From: Candidatus Mediterraneibacter merdipullorum
GTDB taxonomy: Bacteria > Bacillota > Clostridia > Lachnospirales > Lachnospiraceae
Length of the DNA: 64,000 bases
Direction: 5' to 3'
NCBI GenBank assembly: GCA_019117125.1
Contig: DXAL01000030.1
Location: 53,403-117,402 of the forward strand
A program made the position numbers and the translations under genes. Below, in pieces: positions 28,795 to 38,503 of this stretch. A model generated the notes under the pieces. That model had not been told where the DNA came from and did not search any database. It saw only the letters and a list, made by a program, of their open reading frames with translations. Position 1 is the first letter of the stretch, and each line of letters opens with the position of its first letter.

Positions 28795-29988
28795 CTACTT
28801 TCCCGCCTCATCGCTGCGGGCTACATAATCGGACTCCACGGTGATGACGCACTCGTATCTGGCGTCTTTCTTTTTCAGGCGCTCTGCCATCTGCTCCTTC
28901 AGCTCCTCTTTCTTCTCCTCATCATAGTCGATGGGAACGACCATGTCAAAGATAAGGTTAATCTGCTTCTCTCCGTGCACGACGCGGAAATCATGAAGGC
29001 TGCAGGCAGCGTCCAGCTCCTGTAAAATCGCCACCGCATCCTCCCGCACTGCCAGCACTTTTTCATCTTTCATCTCCACCGGGTCCATGTGGATGACAAG
29101 GAAGAGCCCAAGCTCCTTCGCCGCCTCCCGCTCGATGCGGTCGATAATCTCATGGGACTGTTCGATGTCCACGTCGTTCGGCACTTCCGCATGGATGGAC
29201 GCCATGCTCCGCCCGGGTCCGTAATTATGGACGATAAGGTCATGGGTCCCTGCAATGCCGTCATACTTTTCCACAAAACGCTTAATCCCGTCATAGACTT
29301 CCGGGTCGATTGCCTCGCCGATGAGCGGCTCCAGCGTATCCTTCGCGATGCCGACGCCTGCCCACATGACAACCAGCGCCACGCCCACGCCGACAAAGCC
29401 GTCGATATTGACGCCGGTCACCCCGAACACCAGGATGGAAACGATTGTCGCAGACGTGGTGACCACATCCCCCATGGAGTCCGTGAACACCGCCATCATC
29501 ACTTTGGAATCAATACGCTCTCCCAGCCTGCGGTTGAAAAGCCCCATCCACAGCTTCACCCCGATGGAGAGGACCAGGATGGCGACGGAAACCGCCTGGA
29601 AATTCAGTGTCTCCGGCGTCCGTATCCTGCCGATGGAATCCTTCAGGAAGGTGAATCCCACTTCCAGTACAAGGAAGGATACCACCAGCGCCGCTATGTA
29701 CTCAATCCTGCCATGCCCGAACGGGTGGTCCTTATCCGCCGGCTTTTCCGCCAGCTTCACTCCGACGAAGCTGATGACGGAGGAGCCCGCATCGGAAAGG
29801 TTGTTGAAGGCGTCCGCCGTAACGGACACACTGTGCAGGACAAGCCCGGTCACGAACTTCACCACAAATAAAAAGACATTGCAGAAGATACCCACAATGC
29901 TCGCCAGCACACCATATGCGGTCCGCACGGATATCTTCTCCACGTCCTGATAATCTTTTACAAAATGTCTGATTAAAAATTCTGTCAT
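28795..29988 (-). CDS. Cation diffusion facilitator family transporter
   Basis: VTADAFNNLSDAGSSVISFVGVKLAEKPADKDHPFGHGRIEYIAAL. Confidence 0.94.
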   Translation of the reverse strand: MTEFLIRHFVKDYQDVEKISVRTAYGVLASIVGIFCNVFLFVVKFVTGLVLHSVSVTADAFNNLSDAGSSVISFVGVKLAEKPADKDHPFGHGRIEYIAALVVSFLVLEVGFTFLKDSIGRIRTPETLNFQAVSVAILVLSIGVKLWMGLFNRRLGERIDSKVMMAVFTDSMGDVVTTSATIVSILVFGVTGVNIDGFVGVGVALVVMWAGVGIAKDTLEPLIGEAIDPEVYDGIKRFVEKYDGIAGTHDLIVHNYGPGRSMASIHAEVPNDVDIEQSHEIIDRIEREAAKELGLFLVIHMDPVEMKDEKVLAVREDAVAILQELDAACSLHDFRVVHGEKQINLIFDMVVPIDYDEEKKEELKEQMAERLKKKDARYECVITVESDYVARSDEAGK

Positions 29989-29991
29989 ATC

Positions 29992-30726
29992 CTATCTTCC
30001 CCAGAAAAACCAGCGGATTTTAAAATCCGTATCCGCCGTTATCCCGGAATACTCCTCTTCTGTCAATACATTTTTCAGTTTTTCCCTGCTCTGGTCCGGC
30101 ATCACTGCGTTTGTCGAATCAAGGAAGCAGAGTCCCGGATAGAGCACGCACCACCAGTTGTGGCCTCTGCCCCTGCCAATCTCGATGCGCAGCGCCTCAT
30201 AGTTTCCTGCCGGGAATGTCACATCTCCGTATGCCCGGTCCGGGAACCAGCATGTCGTCACGGCGGCGCTCACCGTGTACGCCTCTTCCGGGCATGTCCC
30301 GCCCGCACCCGCTTCTTCCGGATATGTCCGGTCCGCATCCGCTTCTTCCTGATACGTCCGGTCCGCACCCGCTTCTTCCGGTCTCTCCTCTGCAATGACC
30401 TGCCGGCTGACCGCTTCGATGGCATCGATATGTGCGCGCACCCAGTCCGCCGTCTCGTCTGCCGACGCTGCCGGGGGCATTTCTTCTTCCAGAAAGGCGA
30501 GCACCCTGTCCCGCACTTTGAGCTTTAACTCCTGGTCTGCCTCACTGTCGCTGTTTGCGAGCACGTGGAAGCGCAGGACTTCCTGCGCCAGATGCTGCTG
30601 TGTCTCGGCGCGCCGGGCTGCCTCCGCCTTCCGGCACATTCCGACGGTCAGCAGGGCCGCCAGGAGGAATGCCAGCAGAAAGCACAGCCGTTCCGCCCGT
30701 ACTGCCGTATTTTTTCCGGTCTTCAT
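29992..30726 (-). CDS. spoIIR: Stage II sporulation protein R, with internal 10-aa repeats
   Basis: MKTGKNTAVRAERLCFLL...LRFHVLANSDSEADQELKLKVRDRVL...GHNWWCVLYPGLCFLDS. Confidence 0.92.
   Translation of the reverse strand: MKTGKNTAVRAERLCFLLAFLLAALLTVGMCRKAEAARRAETQQHLAQEVLRFHVLANSDSEADQELKLKVRDRVLAFLEEEMPPAASADETADWVRAHIDAIEAVSRQVIAEERPEEAGADRTYQEEADADRTYPEEAGAGGTCPEEAYTVSAAVTTCWFPDRAYGDVTFPAGNYEALRIEIGRGRGHNWWCVLYPGLCFLDSTNAVMPDQSREKLKNVLTEEEYSGITADTDFKIRWFFWGR
30281..30380. repeat. 30-bp in-frame tandem repeat in spoIIR
   Basis: CCGCTTCTTCCGGATATGTCCGGTCCGCA-like units; encodes EEAGADRTYQ/EEADADRTYP/EEAGAGGTCP/EEA. Confidence 0.8.
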
Positions 30727-30830
30727 TTTCCAACTCCCCTTTGCATCTGTTCTGATACAGAGAGTATGGACCGCTGTTTTCCCGTTTATTCTTTTTTCGT
30801 TTTCGATTCTTTTTCGTCTTCGATTCGCTT

Positions 30831-31508
30831 TTATTCTTCCCTGCGACGCAGCGTATCTGCCACCGTATCCACCTGATTGTTGATGTGCTGGCTCGTTATC
30901 TGCGTCGCCTTTTCCTTGTCGTGCTCCTCGATAGCTTTGATGATGGTGGCATGTTCTTCCAAAAGCTGCGGATGGCATTCCTTTTTCTTCAGATATTCAA
31001 TGCGGTAGCGGTACATCTGCTCCCGCAGGTTGTTCAGAAGCTGGACCAGCCTTTTATTCTCTGTGGCAGCAAATATCACATCGTGAAATGCTTCGTCCGC
31101 CTCCGCGATTTCTGTGATATCGTCGCTTCCCAGACTGTCTCTGAAATGCGCCGCCGCAGCGCGTAATTCTTTTATCTTCTCTTTGCTGATGCGCTCGCAG
31201 GCAAGCTGTACCGCCAGGTCCTCCAGCGCGCAGCGCACCTCCAGTACGTCCCGCAGGTTCTTCTCCGTGATTTCCGCCACTTCCGCACCCTTTCTCGGTA
31301 TCATGAGCACGAGCCCCTCCAGCTCCAGCTTGCGGATTGCCTCACGGATGGGCGTACGGCTCACACCCAGCTTGTTGGCGAGCTGTATCTCCATCAGGCG
31401 TTCGCCCGGCTTTAACTCTCCCCGGAGGATGGCGCGGCGCAGCGTCTTGAACACGACGTCCCGGAGGGGAAGGTATTCGTTCATCGTAACTTCAAAATCG
31501 ATCGGCAT
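30831..31508 (-). CDS. GntR family transcriptional regulator (FCD type)
   Basis: LRRAILRGELKPGERLMEIQLANKLGVSRTPIREAIRKLELEGLVLMIPRKGAEV. Confidence 0.94.
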   Translation of the reverse strand: MPIDFEVTMNEYLPLRDVVFKTLRRAILRGELKPGERLMEIQLANKLGVSRTPIREAIRKLELEGLVLMIPRKGAEVAEITEKNLRDVLEVRCALEDLAVQLACERISKEKIKELRAAAAHFRDSLGSDDITEIAEADEAFHDVIFAATENKRLVQLLNNLREQMYRYRIEYLKKKECHPQLLEEHATIIKAIEEHDKEKATQITSQHINNQVDTVADTLRRREE

Positions 31509-31509
31509 G

Positions 31510-32385
31510 CTAATCTCTCCTCACATTGTGTATATTTGTCACATAGACCTGTCTCGCAAGTTTCTTCTCCCGGATATTCCGCATCGCCGCGCGGGCGGAA
31601 GGACGGTCCCCGAACAGCCCGAACACGGTGGGACCGCTCCCGCTCATCATGGCGCCGATGGCTCCGGATTCTTCCATCGCCCGTTTGATGTCAGCGATGA
31701 CCGGATGCATGGGAATCGTCACGTCCTCCAGCACATTTCCCATGGAAGCCGCTATCTTCCTTAAGTCCCGGCGCTCCAGCCCTTCCAGGATGCCGTCGAT
31801 GTCCGGATGCTGCTGTATCTCCCTGGAATCCAGCGCTTCATAGACCGCTCTCGTAGACACGCTGATGGGCGGCTTTGCGATGAGCACCGCGCACTTCGGC
31901 ATGGGCGGAAGCCGCCGGAGTTCTTCTCCGATGCCTTCTGCCAGCACGGTCCCGCGCATGATGCAGTAGGGAACGTCGGCTCCCAGCTTCACGCCCCGCT
32001 CCATCAGTTCATCCTGCGACAGCCCCAGCCCGAACATGCGGTCCATCCCGAAGAGGACTGCCGCCGCATTGGAACTGCCCCCTGCAAGCCCTGCCGCGAC
32101 CGGGATATGCTTCCTCAGCGTGATGCGGACGCCTTCCTCAATCCCGAATTCTTCCTGTAAAAGCTCCGCCGCCTTATATGCGATATTTTCCCTGTTGACC
32201 GGCAGGTAGCTCAGGTTGGAAACAATCTCGATGCCGGGCGCGGGCATCTTCTCCAGCTTCACCTCGTCGTACAGATAGACTGTCTGCATGACCATGCGCA
32301 CGTCATGGTAGCCGTTCCGGCGTCTCCCGAGTACATCAAGCCCCAGATTGATTTTTGCCAGAGACTTCAGCTCAATCTGTTCCAT
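31510..32385 (-). CDS. ispE: 4-diphosphocytidyl-2-C-methyl-D-erythritol kinase
   Basis: LKSLAKINLGLDVLGRRRNGYHDVRMVMQTV...IPVAAGLAGGSSNAAAVL. Confidence 0.96.
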   Translation of the reverse strand: MEQIELKSLAKINLGLDVLGRRRNGYHDVRMVMQTVYLYDEVKLEKMPAPGIEIVSNLSYLPVNRENIAYKAAELLQEEFGIEEGVRITLRKHIPVAAGLAGGSSNAAAVLFGMDRMFGLGLSQDELMERGVKLGADVPYCIMRGTVLAEGIGEELRRLPPMPKCAVLIAKPPISVSTRAVYEALDSREIQQHPDIDGILEGLERRDLRKIAASMGNVLEDVTIPMHPVIADIKRAMEESGAIGAMMSGSGPTVFGLFGDRPSARAAMRNIREKKLARQVYVTNIHNVRRD

Positions 32386-32456
32386 CTTATATCCTCCGTA
32401 TCTTATCTGAAATCATGATATCCGTGTTTCTTCGTTGTATCTTGTATACAGTGTGC

Positions 32457-34016
32457 CTATAGTATACTCATATTTTCTTTAAAAATCAACAGTTTATCCC
32501 CCTGCGAGATTTTTTCCTCGCTCAGGTCATTCACTTCCATGATTCTCTCGACGGTCGTCATATATTTCTTCGCCAGGCTCCAGAGGTCTTCGCCCCGCTG
32601 CACGATATGGCCGACGACGCCCGGACGCGCCTCCAGCTCTTCCATGTGGAACGGCTCCATCTGTACTTCTGTTATCACGTTTACATGAAGCACTTTCCGC
32701 AGGAACACGTCAAATGCCAGCACCGCCTTGACTTCCACCGCCTCATTGCCGGCAGGCAGCACGGCGAGCTGCTCGACATGATAGGTCAGGCTGCTGTTCA
32801 CCTCTTCCGGCATATCCGGGTATTCGATGAGCCATGAGAAGGGAACCATCCCCTGCCATACCCCGCAGGGCTGTGCATCATCGCTCCTGAGATAGAGAAA
32901 GCTCAGATGCATGATGCCCTCCGCCTGTATTCCTTCCGCTGTGTGCTGTTCGCTTTCCAGCTGGAGGCTTCCCTGGCAGTGCAGTATCTGGAGCACATCC
33001 CCGCCCAGCTCCGGCAGGGAGATGCGCTCGGCAATCCTGCACTTGGACTGGTTCTGCATCAGAAGCTCCTCCAGCGCTGTCTCCTTTGTCTCGTAGACAC
33101 AGTTCTGCTGCAGGGAATAAATATCCGTAAGAAGGTTTGTTTCTTCCTCCTCATACAGGTCCATCCGCAGGGAAAGAGTCGCCTCGATTCCCAGGATGCG
33201 CATTTCCCCGTCCTCGTCCGCGCGGATGTCCGCCAGCGTATCCTCCAGCGTCTGCTGGATGTGATAGTACATATTTTCTCTGGCTCCTTCGCAGAGGATG
33301 CGCCCCTCGAAAGGCACTTCCTGTGTGAGCCAGTCTGTCTTCTCCTCCGCAGAAAGATACATGCCGAACACTGCCAGTTCGCCCCGGAGCAGGACCTCGT
33401 CTTCGCCCACGCGGATATCCAGCCTCCGCACGCTGATGTCCGTAAACAGGAGCTGTCCGACGCTCTCGCCTGTCCCCGGGATCGTCACCTCTTCCTTGAT
33501 GCGGTATGTATCTTTCTTCGAGACAGCCAGCCGCAGCAGGTTCATCTTCTGCGTCTTTTTGCAGACCGGGACTTCGCTTTCGATATCCTCAGTCAGCTCC
33601 TCGTCCCGGATGCGCTCCCTGCCCACTTCCATGTCCGCCATGGCGCGCAGGCTCAGCTTCCGCGAATGTACCACCGACGCGGTAAATTCTGTCCTTACAT
33701 TCCTCAGGTAAAATGTCTCGTTCCCGCTGCTCTGGGCATATACCATTTCCTCAAACGGGAGGCTTCCTTCCAGGGCAGCCGGATGAGGGTCGCCGGACGC
33801 AGTCATATACAGGATGCAAAAATACACCTTTCCCGCTATCTTTACATAATTTTCCACCGGGCGAATCTCCTCCGCCTTCATCTGCGCCGTACTGTAGACC
33901 ACCCTCTGCACGTCTTCTTTCGACTCCGGCACATTGTATTCTCCGTCCAGATAGAACTGGTCGAAAATGCTCTTCTCTTCCTGGGTATAATGGACCGGTT
34001 TCTGAATCAGTTCCAT
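32457..34016 (-). CDS. DUF3794 (SPOCS)/LysM domain protein, SipL-like
   Basis: Repeated SPOCS-like blocks (ENYVKIAGKVYFCILY; ISLPELGGDVLQILHCQGSLQ) and C-terminal LysM VVGHIVQRGEDLWSLAKKYMTTVERIMEVNDL. Confidence 0.85.
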   Translation of the reverse strand: MELIQKPVHYTQEEKSIFDQFYLDGEYNVPESKEDVQRVVYSTAQMKAEEIRPVENYVKIAGKVYFCILYMTASGDPHPAALEGSLPFEEMVYAQSSGNETFYLRNVRTEFTASVVHSRKLSLRAMADMEVGRERIRDEELTEDIESEVPVCKKTQKMNLLRLAVSKKDTYRIKEEVTIPGTGESVGQLLFTDISVRRLDIRVGEDEVLLRGELAVFGMYLSAEEKTDWLTQEVPFEGRILCEGARENMYYHIQQTLEDTLADIRADEDGEMRILGIEATLSLRMDLYEEEETNLLTDIYSLQQNCVYETKETALEELLMQNQSKCRIAERISLPELGGDVLQILHCQGSLQLESEQHTAEGIQAEGIMHLSFLYLRSDDAQPCGVWQGMVPFSWLIEYPDMPEEVNSSLTYHVEQLAVLPAGNEAVEVKAVLAFDVFLRKVLHVNVITEVQMEPFHMEELEARPGVVGHIVQRGEDLWSLAKKYMTTVERIMEVNDLSEEKISQGDKLLIFKENMSIL

Positions 34017-34027
34017 ATCGTTCCTCC

Positions 34028-34483
34028 TCATTCAAACAAAACATCTTTTTCCACATATCTGAGCTGCACGACAACATACGGAAATGTTGTGATTTCCAGC
34101 TTCTCTTCCCCGCTCTTCGGACCGAGGAGATTCGTGCGGATGCGGACAGCGTCCTCTGTCTCGTACAGTTCCTTTACTTCCACACTGTAGCCCGTCGTCG
34201 GCTGCTCTCCATAGCCTTCTGCGATATAGAGCATCCCCTGGTCCGCATAGGTGATGCGGAAGGGCTCCTTTTCCCTCTCGGCTATCATATCCTGCATCTC
34301 CTGCGGCACGTCCCGGATGTCCGGCACCGTAAATTCCAGATTCCCAAGACGCCTGCTGCTATCGTGCTTCTTCGCGCATCCGGTCGATAAAAGCGCCAGT
34401 ATCACAGCCGCCGCACACAGGACCGCTGCCGCCGCGAGCCGGATAGACACGCAGGGTTTTCCTCTTCTTCGCGGACGTTCCAT
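34028..34483 (-). CDS. Lipoprotein with PrcB C-terminal-like domain
   Basis: LALLSTGCAKK lipobox; GYGEQPTTGYSVEVKELYETEDAVRIRTNLLGPKSGE. Confidence 0.7.
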   Translation of the reverse strand: MERPRRRGKPCVSIRLAAAAVLCAAAVILALLSTGCAKKHDSSRRLGNLEFTVPDIRDVPQEMQDMIAEREKEPFRITYADQGMLYIAEGYGEQPTTGYSVEVKELYETEDAVRIRTNLLGPKSGEEKLEITTFPYVVVQLRYVEKDVLFE

Positions 34484-34656
34484 CTGCCTGCCCCCGCATC
34501 TTTTTCCCTATAATCATATTAGAAGGGCGGGGAAAATATGCCGCCGGCTCCGGGGTCCGCTCCGCGTCTTGTATTTTCCGGATTCGGGCTGTATAATGGA
34601 TACGGATGCCGGAATCCGGCAGTGATAACAGAAGAAAAGAAAATGAGGATTTCGAT

Positions 34657-35391
34657 ATGATTCGTTTTATATGCATTGTGATTTTTCTCGTCTTATTTCT
34701 CATCCTGACAATCCCGGTGCTCATCGTGGAGTGGATTCTGCACCGGTTCCGCCCGTACGCCGCTGATATCAGCTCCCTGCGCATCGTCCAGTGGGCTTTC
34801 CGGTTCATCATGGGACTGGCAGGCGTATCGGCGACCGTCATCGGAGAGGAAAACATCCCGGATGAGCCGGTGCTCTTCATCGGCAATCACCGCAGCTACT
34901 TCGATATCCTGCTGACCTACAGCAGATGCAGGAGGCTGACCGGATACATCGCGAAAAAAGAGATGAAACGCTATCTCACGCTCACATCCTGGATGAAGCG
35001 CCTGCACTGCCTCTTCCTGGACCGTTCCAACCCGAAGGAAGGACTCAAGACAATCCTGGAGGCAATCAACTATATCAAAAACGGGATTTCCGTCTGTGTA
35101 TTCCCGGAGGGCACAAGAAATGACGGGGAAGAGCTGACCATGCTGCCGTTTCGGGAAGGCGCTCTGAAAATTGCCACGAAGACCGGCTGCGCCATCATCC
35201 CTGTCTCGATGAACAATACGGCGGAGATTTTTGAAAACCATCTGCCGCGCGTGAAAAAGACGCACGTGGTCCTGGAATACGGCAAGCCCATCTATCCCGA
35301 CCAGCTGGATAAAGATACGAAGAAACACATCGGAAGCTATGTGGAGAACATCATCCTGGAGACAATCCGCAGGAACGCGGAACTGGTATAA
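34657..35391 (+). CDS. plsC: 1-acyl-sn-glycerol-3-phosphate acyltransferase
   Basis: FIGNHRSYFDILLTY (HX4D), VFPEGTRNDGEELTMLPFREGALKIA. Confidence 0.93.
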   Translation: MIRFICIVIFLVLFLILTIPVLIVEWILHRFRPYAADISSLRIVQWAFRFIMGLAGVSATVIGEENIPDEPVLFIGNHRSYFDILLTYSRCRRLTGYIAKKEMKRYLTLTSWMKRLHCLFLDRSNPKEGLKTILEAINYIKNGISVCVFPEGTRNDGEELTMLPFREGALKIATKTGCAIIPVSMNNTAEIFENHLPRVKKTHVVLEYGKPIYPDQLDKDTKKHIGSYVENIILETIRRNAELV

Positions 35392-35412
35392 GCATCCCGC
35401 ACACAGGAACAC

Positions 35413-35467
35413 AAAAAGGATGTCCGGAATCTGTGGATTTCATATCCCACAGAAAGGACATCCTTTT
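35413..35467. terminator. Bidirectional terminator between convergent genes
   Basis: AAAAAGGATGTCC...CTGTGG...CCCACAG...GGACATCCTTTTT. Confidence 0.85.
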
Positions 35468-35523
35468 TGATTATCTGAATCCGGAATCCTGCGTGTGGAG
35501 TCCCGAATCCCAAAATCAGCCGC

Positions 35524-36234
35524 CTAGAGCAGCGCCACTGTCAGCACGATGTTCAAAATCCAGCCGGCTGCAGCGATGCAGATACCGATGATGCTGAGCA
35601 CTTTTCCCGCTTTTGCCAGAGACGCCTTGGTCGAACCGGAGCCCATCCGCGCCTGCATCACACCGATGATGCCGAGGATGACGCCAATCAGCGGAATGAA
35701 AAATCCGATGACCGTGCTCAGGATGCCAAGTACAAGGGATGCTGTCGCAGCCCCGGTGTTGTCTGTCGTGCGCACCGGTATCGGCTGTCCGGAGACATTC
35801 CCCTGGGGGACTGTACTTCCCGGCTGAGGCTGGGCGCCTGCCTGTGCCTGCCCCTGGGCTGCTGCTGCCTGCGCACCCGCTGCCGCCTGCGCGCCCGCTG
35901 CCTGTGCCTGCTGCGGAAGTTCCTGCTGAAGCACATCAAACAGCTGTTCCAGACTGCTCTTATACGGCTTCTTCATAAGCGCTCCGACAACGCCGTCCAG
36001 GTCCCACTCTCCGCCTGCCGTCCCCTTCAGCCATGCTTCCAGGTGGAACACGCCGCCCGCATAAGACCACTTGAGGTATTTATATCCCTCGACCATTCCG
36101 TCTCCCGCACGGTACGCCGGTTCTCCCTTCCAGTCTGACATCTCGAACTTGTTCTTCTGGAGATAGTCATTTACGATAAATGATACAAAATCATCCGGTT
36201 TGTTCAGTGTAATGTCTTTTACATATCTTGCCAT
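35524..36234 (-). CDS. DUF4190-type membrane protein with Ala/Gln-rich linker
   Basis: C-terminal two-TM block GAATASLVLGILSTVIGFFIPLIGVILGIIGVMQARMG; linker QAQAAGAQAAAGAQAAAAQGQAQAGAQPQ. Confidence 0.75.
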   Translation of the reverse strand: MARYVKDITLNKPDDFVSFIVNDYLQKNKFEMSDWKGEPAYRAGDGMVEGYKYLKWSYAGGVFHLEAWLKGTAGGEWDLDGVVGALMKKPYKSSLEQLFDVLQQELPQQAQAAGAQAAAGAQAAAAQGQAQAGAQPQPGSTVPQGNVSGQPIPVRTTDNTGAATASLVLGILSTVIGFFIPLIGVILGIIGVMQARMGSGSTKASLAKAGKVLSIIGICIAAAGWILNIVLTVALL

Positions 36235-36346
36235 ATGAGTTCCCTCCTCTTTTCTCCCGGGATTTTTCTTCTGCTATTATTGTAGCTGTCATGGGAAGAA
36301 AAAGCAATGTGTAAATTCCGGCTGTGCAAATTTCGGTTATTATTAA

Positions 36347-36426
36347 TCTTGAAAACGTGAGAATCTTCTGGTTTAAAATTCTTGAAAACGTGATATAATA
36401 GCTGTATAAAAATCTCGAAAACGTGA
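36347..36426 (+). promoter_or_regulatory. Three iteron-like direct repeats TCT[T/C]GAAAACGTGA, exact 33-bp period
   Basis: Copies at 36347-36360, 36380-36393, 36413-36426; copy 2 abuts TATAAT (36394-36399), copy 3 abuts the RBS. Confidence 0.85.
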
Positions 36427-36437
36427 GGGCATATGGA

Positions 36438-37790
36438 GTGAAGAGAAAAATATATGACAAATTGATTGAATGGAAAAATGACGGCGCAAATAAAACAGCG
36501 CTGCTGATTGATGGCGCCCGCCGTGTTGGGAAAAGCTATATTGCTGAAAAATTCGGAAGAAACGAATACAAATCTTATATCATGGTCGACTTCAATAATG
36601 CGCCGAATGAAATAAGAGACCTTTTTGAACATTATCTGAACGACCTGGATACATTCTATATGTATCTTTCCGCCTACTATAATGTGAAATTGTACAGGGG
36701 CGAATCGCTGATTATCTTCGATGAGGTGCAGCTTTTTCCAAGGGCAAGAGCTGCAGTCAAGTATCTCATTGCAGACGGACGCTATCATTTTCTGGAAACA
36801 GGTTCTCTGATTTCTATCAAAAGAAATGTACAGGACATCGTCATTCCATCTGAAGAAAGACATATCAGGATGTATCCGATGGATTTTGAGGAATTTCTCT
36901 GGGCGGCAGGAAACGATACGCTGATAAAACTTGCAGGCTCCTGCTTTGAGAAACGCACACCTCTCGGACAAACAATGCACCGAAAAGCACTTGACTTGTT
37001 CCGCCAGTATATGATTGTCGGCGGAATGCCACAGGCGGTACAGGAATACATCGAATCGAGAGATTTTGACCGCGTTGACCGGATTAAGAGAGATATATTG
37101 ACACTTTACAGGGCTGATGTCGGGAAATATGCAACCGGATACGAACGTAAAGTAGAAAGTATTTTTGATGAAATACCTGCTCAGTTGAGCAGACATGAGA
37201 AAAAATTCCGGCTGGCATCCATCAGCAGGGAAGCGCGCCTGCGCGAATATGAAGATGCGTTTGCGTGGCTGGACGATGCGATGATTATAAATATCTGCTA
37301 TAATTCCACTGAGCCGAATATAGGACTTCGACTGAATATGGACCGGATGACAATGAAATGCTATATGGCTGATACAGGTCTGCTCATCAGTCACGCGTTT
37401 GATGAAAACGGTCTTGTCACAGAAGAAATATATCGAAAGCTCCTGTTCAATAAACTGGAAGTAAATAAAGGCATGCTGTTGGAAAATATCGTTGCGCAGA
37501 TGCTCACAGCGTCCGGTCACGCGCTGTATTTTTATTCCAATTCTTCCAGGGAAGACGCCGCATCGCGAATGGAAATTGATTTCCTTACAGCAAAGAGCAA
37601 GATTACAAGCAGGCATAATATATCACCTATTGAAGTAAAATCTGGAAATCATTATACACTGAACTCACTGAACAAATTTCGGGCGAAATACCGGGAACAG
37701 CTTCATACAGCATATGTCGTGCATACAGGGGATTTGAAGGAAGAAAATGGAATCGTCTATCTTCCGATATACATGGTTCCTTTTCTGTGA
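36438..37790 (+). CDS. AAA_14 / DUF4143 family ATPase
   Basis: KRKIYDKLIEWKNDGANKTALLIDGARRVGKSYIAEKFG; LIIFDEVQ; C-terminal EIDFLTAKSKI...PIEVKSG. GTG start at 36438 chosen by RBS spacing and alignment with the paralog at 49756. Confidence 0.9.
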   Translation: MKRKIYDKLIEWKNDGANKTALLIDGARRVGKSYIAEKFGRNEYKSYIMVDFNNAPNEIRDLFEHYLNDLDTFYMYLSAYYNVKLYRGESLIIFDEVQLFPRARAAVKYLIADGRYHFLETGSLISIKRNVQDIVIPSEERHIRMYPMDFEEFLWAAGNDTLIKLAGSCFEKRTPLGQTMHRKALDLFRQYMIVGGMPQAVQEYIESRDFDRVDRIKRDILTLYRADVGKYATGYERKVESIFDEIPAQLSRHEKKFRLASISREARLREYEDAFAWLDDAMIINICYNSTEPNIGLRLNMDRMTMKCYMADTGLLISHAFDENGLVTEEIYRKLLFNKLEVNKGMLLENIVAQMLTASGHALYFYSNSSREDAASRMEIDFLTAKSKITSRHNISPIEVKSGNHYTLNSLNKFRAKYREQLHTAYVVHTGDLKEENGIVYLPIYMVPFL

Positions 37791-37823
37791 TATTGCACAT
37801 AGAACTTACGATAAAAAAGTAAG

Positions 37824-37856
37824 AAGCCCGCTGACCTCAAACCAGTCAGCGGGCTT
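37824..37856. terminator. Bidirectional terminator
   Basis: GAAGCCCGCTGAC ctcaaac cAGTCAGCGGGCTTC between convergent genes. Confidence 0.85.
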
Positions 37857-37908
37857 CCCGCTCTTATCACATATCTGCCCCGGGCGTGTATCCCCGGGAT
37901 ATCCTGTC

Positions 37909-38481
37909 CTAGCCCTTCATCTCGATGGCTTTCTTCGGACACGCCTCCGCGCAGATGCCGCATTCCACACATTTTTCCTCATCCAGCTTCCAGGTCTTCT
38001 CCTTCCGGTCCACCTGGAGGGCTTCCTGGGGACACTTCTTCGCGCAGAGCGTACAGTATACGCATTTCTCCGCATCCATCACCGGCTTTCCGCCTGCCGC
38101 AGCCTGGCTGCCGGCAGCCTCCGCCTTCTCTTCCTGAGGCTTGACGACCGTCTCGCTCTTCTTCGTGATATCCGGCTCCGTGTAGCCTTTTTCCATTGTC
38201 AGGCATTTCTTCGGACATGCCAGCACACAGCTTCCGCACTGGACGCAGTCGAACCGGCTGATGGTCCATGTCCCGGCTTTGCGGTCCACCTGGATTGCCA
38301 GGGACGGGCAGGCTCTCGCGCACAGCCCGCAGGTGATGCAGTCCTCGATTTTAATCGTCACATGCCCGCGCATCCGCTCCGGGTACTCCACGGGCTCATA
38401 GGGGTATTTGACCGTCGCCGGCTTTTTAAACAGGTTTCCCAGTATCCTGCCGGCAAGCGTAAACATTTTTGTTCGTTCCAT
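37909..38481 (-). CDS. echF: Ech-type hydrogenase ferredoxin-like subunit with four [4Fe-4S] motifs
   Basis: CITCGLCARACP, CVQCGSCVLACP, CVYCTLCAKKCP, CVECGICAEACP. Confidence 0.85.
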   Translation of the reverse strand: MERTKMFTLAGRILGNLFKKPATVKYPYEPVEYPERMRGHVTIKIEDCITCGLCARACPSLAIQVDRKAGTWTISRFDCVQCGSCVLACPKKCLTMEKGYTEPDITKKSETVVKPQEEKAEAAGSQAAAGGKPVMDAEKCVYCTLCAKKCPQEALQVDRKEKTWKLDEEKCVECGICAEACPKKAIEMKG

Positions 38482-38503
38482 ACCGATGCTCCTTTCCCGC
38501 TGC

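Noticed and set aside
35524-36234. Ala/Gln-rich stretch in the DUF4190-type protein as a special repeat
   Set aside because: Simple low-complexity linker between a soluble domain and TM helices; no regular DNA period seen.
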